A DNA stretch of 64,000 nucleotides from Streptomyces tropicalis. GTDB lineage: Bacteria > Actinomycetota > Actinomycetes > Streptomycetales > Streptomycetaceae. Under the pieces are notes generated by a model. It was given only the letters and a program-made list of their open reading frames with translations, had not been told where the DNA came from and ran no database searches. The DNA lies in the NCBI RefSeq assembly GCF_029269835.1, contig NZ_JARJBB010000019.1:1-64000 (forward strand), read 5' to 3'. Position 1 is the first letter of the stretch. Each line of letters opens with the position of its first letter. Shown here in pieces: positions 59,727 through 64,000 of this stretch. The translations under genes and the position numbers were made by a program.

Positions 59727-60977
59727 TCAGGCGGCGGCCGACGGGCTCGCCGGGGTGGCGGAGTCGGTCGTGGACGGGGACGCCTGGGCCGGGACGGAGG
59801 CCGTGAGCTCCTCGGTCACCGGGGCGGCCGGGGGCGGTGAGACGGCGGCGATGGCGGCGGTCACCACACCGGCCGGCTCCTCGTCGTTGACGTTGGTGTG
59901 GTCGACGACCTCGCGGCGGGAGAACTTCCAGATCGCGGCGCTGGAGGCCACCAGGAAGAGGGCGACGAGCGCGGTGCCCCAGTCGCCGAGGCCGGTCACG
60001 GCCTCCGCGCCGGCGCCGACGAGCGCCGCGGCCGGCAGGGTCAGCACCCAGGCCACCAGCATCCGGGTCGCGGTCGACCAGCGGACCACGCCGCCCTTGC
60101 GGCCGAGGCCCGCGCCCATCACCGAGCCGGAGACCACGTGCGTGGTGGAGAGCGAGAAGCCGAGGTGCGAGGAGGCGAGGATCGCGGTGGCCGCACTGGT
60201 CTGGGCGGCGAAGCCCTGCTGCGGCTGCAGCTCGGTCAGCCCCTTGCCCATGGTGCGGATGATGCGCCAGCCGCCGATGTAGGTGCCGAGCGCGATGGCG
60301 AGGCCCGCGGAGAGGATGACCCAGGTGGGAGGGTTGGAGCCGGGGGCCAGCGTGCCGCCGGCGATCAGGGCGAGGGTGATGACGCCCATCGTCTTCTGGG
60401 CGTCGTTGGTGCCGTGCGCCAGCGAGACGAGCCCGGCGGAGGCGATCTGGCCGGCGCGGTGGCCCTTGTCGGCGGCGCGGCCGTGCGCGTCCCGGCTCAC
60501 CCGGTAGCTGAGGCGGGTGGCGGCCATGGCCGCGATGCCCGCGACGACCGGGGCGGCGACGGCGGGCAGCAGCACCTTGGTGACGAGCACGTCGCCGTGG
60601 ACCGCGCCGAAGCCGGCCGAGGCGACGGTGGCGCCGATCAGTCCGCCCATCAGGGCGTGCGAGGAGCTGGAGGGGAGGCCGACGAGCCAGGTCAGCAGGT
60701 TCCAGAGGATCGCGCCGACCAGCGCGGCGAAGATGACCTCGGGACGGATGCCGGTCTCGTCGACGAGACCCTTGGAGATCGTGTTGGCGACCTCCACGGA
60801 GAGGAAGGCGCCCACCAGGTTGAGCGCGGCGGACATGGCCACCGCGACCTTGGGCTTGAGTGCACCGGTGGAGATGGTGGTGGCCATCGCGTTGGCGGTG
60901 TCGTGGAAACCGTTCGTGAAATCGAACGCGAGTGCGGTGATCACCACAATCGCGAGGATCAGCGAGAAGCTTTCCAT
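59727..60977 (-). CDS. pitH: Low-affinity inorganic phosphate transporter (Pit family)
   Basis: 416 residues with about ten membrane helices and a soluble middle loop. The duplicated Pit signatures are 'ALAFDFTNGFHDTANAMATT' in TM1 and 'GLVSLAHGTNDAQKTMGVIT' in the second half. The C-terminal tail is Ala/Pro/Ser-rich. Uptake is coupled to cations or protons. A PHO box lies 37-69 bp upstream, so phosphate starvation should control it; the S. coelicolor pitH2 gene has, as I recall, the same arrangement. Confidence 0.93.
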   Translation of the reverse strand: MESFSLILAIVVITALAFDFTNGFHDTANAMATTISTGALKPKVAVAMSAALNLVGAFLSVEVANTISKGLVDETGIRPEVIFAALVGAILWNLLTWLVGLPSSSSHALMGGLIGATVASAGFGAVHGDVLVTKVLLPAVAAPVVAGIAAMAATRLSYRVSRDAHGRAADKGHRAGQIASAGLVSLAHGTNDAQKTMGVITLALIAGGTLAPGSNPPTWVILSAGLAIALGTYIGGWRIIRTMGKGLTELQPQQGFAAQTSAATAILASSHLGFSLSTTHVVSGSVMGAGLGRKGGVVRWSTATRMLVAWVLTLPAAALVGAGAEAVTGLGDWGTALVALFLVASSAAIWKFSRREVVDHTNVNDEEPAGVVTAAIAAVSPPPAAPVTEELTASVPAQASPSTTDSATPASPSAAA

Positions 60978-61013
60978 TTACCCAGGCAATCGTTCGAGGT
61001 CATTGGCTGGTCG

Positions 61014-61046
61014 AACGTAGGCAACCAGGGTGAACGGAAGATGAAC
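61014..61046 (-). promoter_or_regulatory. PHO box upstream of the phosphate transporter
   Basis: On the minus strand two consecutive 11-nt units, GTTCATCTTCC (61046-61036) and GTTCACCCTGG (61035-61025), match the Streptomyces PhoP direct-repeat pattern; a weaker third unit covers 61024-61014. Confidence 0.8.
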
Positions 61047-61113
61047 TGGGCCGGTCTTCGGAGTGTCCGTCCGCGGGGGTGCCCGGCCCGCCTCCGGCGG
61101 CCCGGGCCCGCGG

Positions 61114-61980
61114 TCACCGGGCCGCCGGGTCAACGGGCCCCCGGGCGAGCCGCTCCAGCAGGTCCGGCGACCCGTTGAAGAGATTCTGGTCACCCGGGAG
61201 GCTGCCGCGGTCGTCGTACTGCCAGAAGGTCCACGACGTCCAGCCGGGCGGCAGCGCCCCGGTGTCCGCGGCCGAGTGCCGGGCGATCCACAGGGCATGG
61301 TCCGCGGCGAAGGCGCTGCTGCCCCCGGTGCAGGTGTTCCACCAGTTCGTGGTCGTGTAGATCACCGGCCGGCGGCCGGTGATCCGCAGGACCTCGCCGC
61401 TGAAGTCCGCGATCCAGGCGACCATCGCCTCCTGGCTCAGCCCGTAGCACGGCAGTCGTGGGTCGTAGGGGTCGTCCTCGAGGTCCAGTGCGGGCGGCAG
61501 GGTCCGGCCGTCCGGCTGCCACGCGCCGCCGTGCTCCAGGAAGAACGCGGCCTGGGCCGCACCGGAGGACCGGTCCGGCAGGGCGAAGTGGTAGGCCCCG
61601 CGGAACAGGCCCGCGGCTCGGGCGCCCTCGTACTGCCCGGCGAAGTACGGGTTGCGGTAGCGCGTGGCCTCGGTCGCCTTGACGTAGACGAAGGCGGCGC
61701 CGTCGGCCTGCGCGGTCGGCCAGTCGACGGCGGCCTGGTGCGAGGAGACGTCGTTGCCCCGCGGCCGGTCCTCCGCGGCGGCCGGCGGCGCGGCGAGCAC
61801 GCAGGCCCCGGCGGCGAGGGCCGCCAGGGCGGCCACGGCGGCCAGGGAGCGGCGGGCGGCGCGGGGGAGCCGGGCCCGGCTGGGCGGGGGCAGCGGGGTG
61901 CCGGTGGACGGGAGTTGTGGGGTGCGGGTGTTCGGGAGCAGGGAGGTGAGGGCGGGCGGCGGGGTGCGGGTGTCGGACAT
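61114..61980 (-). CDS. Secreted GH25 lysozyme (muramidase)
   Basis: 288 residues. An unusually long basic and Pro-rich leader (about 1-45) precedes a hydrophobic signal segment ('SLAAVAALAALAAGACVLAA') and a cleavage region. The glycoside hydrolase 25 barrel follows: 'GNDVSSHQAAVDW' (catalytic Asp), 'FVYVKATEATRYRNPYF', 'ALDLEDDPYD' (catalytic Glu) and 'FWQYDDRGSLPG'. It should cut the muramic-acid glycosidic bond of peptidoglycan. GGAG lies 6 nt before ATG 61980. Confidence 0.9.
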   Translation of the reverse strand: MSDTRTPPPALTSLLPNTRTPQLPSTGTPLPPPSRARLPRAARRSLAAVAALAALAAGACVLAAPPAAAEDRPRGNDVSSHQAAVDWPTAQADGAAFVYVKATEATRYRNPYFAGQYEGARAAGLFRGAYHFALPDRSSGAAQAAFFLEHGGAWQPDGRTLPPALDLEDDPYDPRLPCYGLSQEAMVAWIADFSGEVLRITGRRPVIYTTTNWWNTCTGGSSAFAADHALWIARHSAADTGALPPGWTSWTFWQYDDRGSLPGDQNLFNGSPDLLERLARGPVDPAAR

Positions 61981-62205
61981 GGGTCTCCGGAGCGGCGGCG
62001 GGGCGGATGGGGCGGCGCGCCGGTCCGTCGTGCGCCGCGCGCCGCGGCGAGTGGCCATTCCAGCGGTGGGTCGCGGCGGCGAGCCGCAGACACGAGGGCA
62101 TATGAACCGATCTGCACTCTTATGGAGGTGGCATTTTCGGCCACGGCCACTGCCGTGCCGCCCCGTGCCGCCCCTTCCCGCCGTCCCGGCTGGCAGGATC
62201 GGGCC

Positions 62206-62961
62206 ATGGCGGACGAACGGCGGGACACGGGAGCGGGACGGGACGCGGGGGCGGAGCGGGACGGCCGGACCGGCGCGGGCGGGTCCGGGCCGCGCGGCCC
62301 CCGGACGCGGGCGGTGCGGCCGGAGGAGGCCGAGGCGTGGGCGGCCCTGGTCGCCACGGCCCGCCGCACAGTGGCCGACGGCCTGGTCGTCGGCACCTCG
62401 GGAAACGTCTCGGTACGGGTCGGCGACACGGTGCTGCTCACCCCGTCCGGAGTGCCCTACGACCGGCTCGCCCCGGACGACGTCACCGGCGTCGGCCTCG
62501 ACGGCCGCCAGGTGCTCGGCACGCTCGTGCCCACCAGCGAGCTGCCCCTGCACCTGGCGATCCACCGCACCACCGACGCGGGCGCCGTCGTCCACACCCA
62601 CGCCGTGCACGCGACCGCCGTGTCGACACTCGTCCCCGAACTCCCGCCGATCCACTACATGACCGAAGCGCTCGGCGGACCGGTCCGGGTCGCCCCTTAC
62701 GCGACCTACGGCACCCCGGAACTGGCCGAGAACATGCTCCGGGCGCTCGACGGCCGCACCGGCTGCCTGCTCCAGAACCACGGGACCGTCACCTACGGCG
62801 CCACCCTCGACCAGGCCTACGACCGCACCGCGCAGCTGGAGTGGATGTGCCGCGTCTGGCTGACGGCCTCCTCGCTCCCGGGCCGTACCCCCTCCCTGCT
62901 GTCCCCGGAGCAGCTCGCGGCCGCGCAGGAGCGGCTGCGCGGCTACGGGCAGCGGACGTAG
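62206..62961 (+). CDS. Class II aldolase/adducin-family protein
   Basis: 251 residues. After an Arg/Gly-rich N-terminal extension of about 35 residues comes the zinc aldolase fold: 'GTSGNVSVRVGDTVLLTPSG', 'HTHAVHATAVS' (two metal His) and 'QNHGTVTYG' (third His). The nearest known types are L-fuculose- or L-ribulose-phosphate aldolase/epimerase; the substrate is inferred only at class level. CAGGAT at 62194-62199 ends 6 nt before the ATG, so it is probably leaderless. Longer in-frame codons upstream run antisense to the lysozyme gene and are not used. Confidence 0.88.
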   Translation: MADERRDTGAGRDAGAERDGRTGAGGSGPRGPRTRAVRPEEAEAWAALVATARRTVADGLVVGTSGNVSVRVGDTVLLTPSGVPYDRLAPDDVTGVGLDGRQVLGTLVPTSELPLHLAIHRTTDAGAVVHTHAVHATAVSTLVPELPPIHYMTEALGGPVRVAPYATYGTPELAENMLRALDGRTGCLLQNHGTVTYGATLDQAYDRTAQLEWMCRVWLTASSLPGRTPSLLSPEQLAAAQERLRGYGQRT

Positions 62962-63045
62962 GAACCGCCGGGCGGCCGCCCGGCTCCGTCACCCCGACCC
63001 CGCCTCCCACTGGCCTGTGGCCCGGTGCGCCGGGACACTGGACCC

Positions 63046-64000
63046 GTGCGCACAGTCAAAGCGACGGCGGCGGCCGTCACCGCAGCCCTGGCGGCCGGCA
63101 CGGCCGGCGTCGCCGCCGGCCGGCTCGCCAGCGACGCCGCGCTGAAGGCACCCCCCGGCCGGCCCCTGCCCACCGAGCCCCGGCTCACCGTGCACGCCAC
63201 CGCGCCGGGCCGGATCACGCTCACCCGGCACCTGGCCTCCCTGCGCCCCGGCACCTACGGCCTGGCGGGCGACGGCTCCCACGCCGTCGTCGGCCCCGTG
63301 CTGCCCACGGCCCCGCACCACGCCGACGCCGTCGTCCGCCGTCTGGAGAGCGTCACCCACGGCTCGCCGGCGAGCGGCGACAGGATCTGGCTCACCCCGA
63401 ACCTGCACGTCGGCAACCCCCGTTCCGCGCTCGGCCTGGACTACGCCGACGTCGACGTGCCGGGCGAACTCGGCGCGCTCCCGGCGTGGTTCGTGCCCGG
63501 CGTCCGGGACACCTGGGTGATCACGGTGCACGGCCTCGGCAGCACCCGCGAACTCGCCCTCAACGTCATGGGTTTCCTGCACCGTCGCCGCTTCCCGGTG
63601 CTGGGCCTCTCCTACCGCGGGGACCTCGGCGCCCCCCGGCCCCCGGACGGCCTCAACCACCTCGGCGACACCGAGTGGCGCGATCTGGACGCCGCCATCC
63701 GCTACGCCGTCCGCTACGGCGCCGAGCGGGTCGTCCTGCACGGCTGGTCCACCGGCGCCACCATGGCGCTGCGCGCCGCCGCCCTCTCCGGACTGCGCGA
63801 GCGCATCTCCGGGCTGGTCCTCGACTCCCCGGTCCTCGACTGGGAGGCGACGGTACGGGCGCTGGCCGCCGCCCGGCACACCCCGGCCGCCCTGCTCCCG
63901 CTCGCGGTGCGCGCCGCACAGGGCCGCACCGGACGGTACGGCGACCACGCCGCCGACCCGGCCGACCCCGCCCGGCTCTCCGTGCCGACGCTCGTCTTCC
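63046..64000 (+). CDS. Alpha/beta hydrolase, cut by the window end
   Basis: 318 codons are visible with no stop. A short hydrophobic Ala-rich N-terminus suggests membrane association or export. The hydrolase fold is marked by 'ITVHGLGSTRELALN' (oxyanion loop), the nucleophile elbow 'LHGWSTGATMALRAA' and the start of the acid strand ('LSVPTLVF') at the edge. GTG 63046 is preceded by GACACT (63034-63039) with a 6-nt gap, another leaderless pattern. The catalytic Asp/His are outside the window. Confidence 0.82.
   Translation, partial: MRTVKATAAAVTAALAAGTAGVAAGRLASDAALKAPPGRPLPTEPRLTVHATAPGRITLTRHLASLRPGTYGLAGDGSHAVVGPVLPTAPHHADAVVRRLESVTHGSPASGDRIWLTPNLHVGNPRSALGLDYADVDVPGELGALPAWFVPGVRDTWVITVHGLGSTRELALNVMGFLHRRRFPVLGLSYRGDLGAPRPPDGLNHLGDTEWRDLDAAIRYAVRYGAERVVLHGWSTGATMALRAAALSGLRERISGLVLDSPVLDWEATVRALAAARHTPAALLPLAVRAAQGRTGRYGDHAADPADPARLSVPTLVF

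Noticed and set aside
61063-62961. 632-codon version of the class II aldolase
   Set aside because: The first 380 codons run antisense through the GH25 gene and lack family sequence; ATG 62206 with its -10-like hexamer is the natural start.

Overview
The window is high-GC actinobacterial DNA, almost certainly a Streptomyces chromosome core. The grounds are strong G/C third-codon bias, a suf operon led by SufR, ectABCD, a LAETG sortase-anchored protein of the SCO1860 type, PHO boxes, many leaderless starts, and a gene order that I recall as resembling the S. coelicolor SCO1926-SCO1840 stretch (memory, not a search). I saw no tRNA or rRNA gene, CRISPR array, prophage or complete insertion sequence.

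Layout. 0-7 kb: sufR-sufB-sufD-Rieske ferredoxin-sufC-sufS-sufU-sufT, a tightly overlapping Fe-S assembly operon with an exact CAAC-N6-GTTG SufR site and an iron-box-like palindrome upstream. 7-24 kb: housekeeping and secreted functions (SMR pump, dapD, S53 protease, a second dapA, an 11-mer-repeat membrane protein, secreted nuclease, a conserved hypothetical, two-domain TerD, uronate-dehydrogenase-like enzyme, MBL hydrolase, acid phosphatase, AzgA-type purine permease). A decayed patch at 15.9-16.9 kb holds a TetR stub and a 186-bp MITE-like element. 24-30 kb: IclR regulator plus GNAT divergent from an aldehyde dehydrogenase, then DUF1349, GNAT, FrnE/DsbA and class V aminotransferase genes. 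30-33.5 kb: ectABCD (ectoine and 5-hydroxyectoine) on the minus strand, preceded by an unusually AT-rich region. 33.9-39 kb: aminotransferase, a three-gene polar amino-acid ABC importer and an amidohydrolase. 39-40 kb: LAETG-anchored surface protein.

40-59 kb: two minus-strand cobalamin operons separated by a ZIP-like metal transporter on the plus strand. cobD-cobQ-cobN-chlID-cobO-cobB-cobI follows a cobalamin riboswitch. cobM-cobL-cbiG/cobJ-cobH-cbiX-cobC has no visible riboswitch. Nearly every junction is a 1- or 4-bp overlap, so translation is coupled. The gene set mixes late cobalt insertion (CobN plus a ChlI/ChlD fusion) with anaerobic-type parts (CbiX, CbiG). 59-64 kb: PHO-box-controlled phosphate transporter with a small membrane protein, GH25 lysozyme, class II aldolase and an alpha/beta hydrolase cut by the window end.

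No wholly new multi-gene system is evident. The most unusual items are: a cobC reading frame that has lost its stop and runs through its own terminator hairpin, a 33-bp tandem array and into the neighbouring gene; two CTAG-ended palindromic elements, each sitting on the stop codon of a gene; a candidate 27-residue gene in the ect upstream region; an iron-box-like site upstream of suf; and a repeated leaderless architecture in which a -10 hexamer lies 6-7 nt before the start codon.
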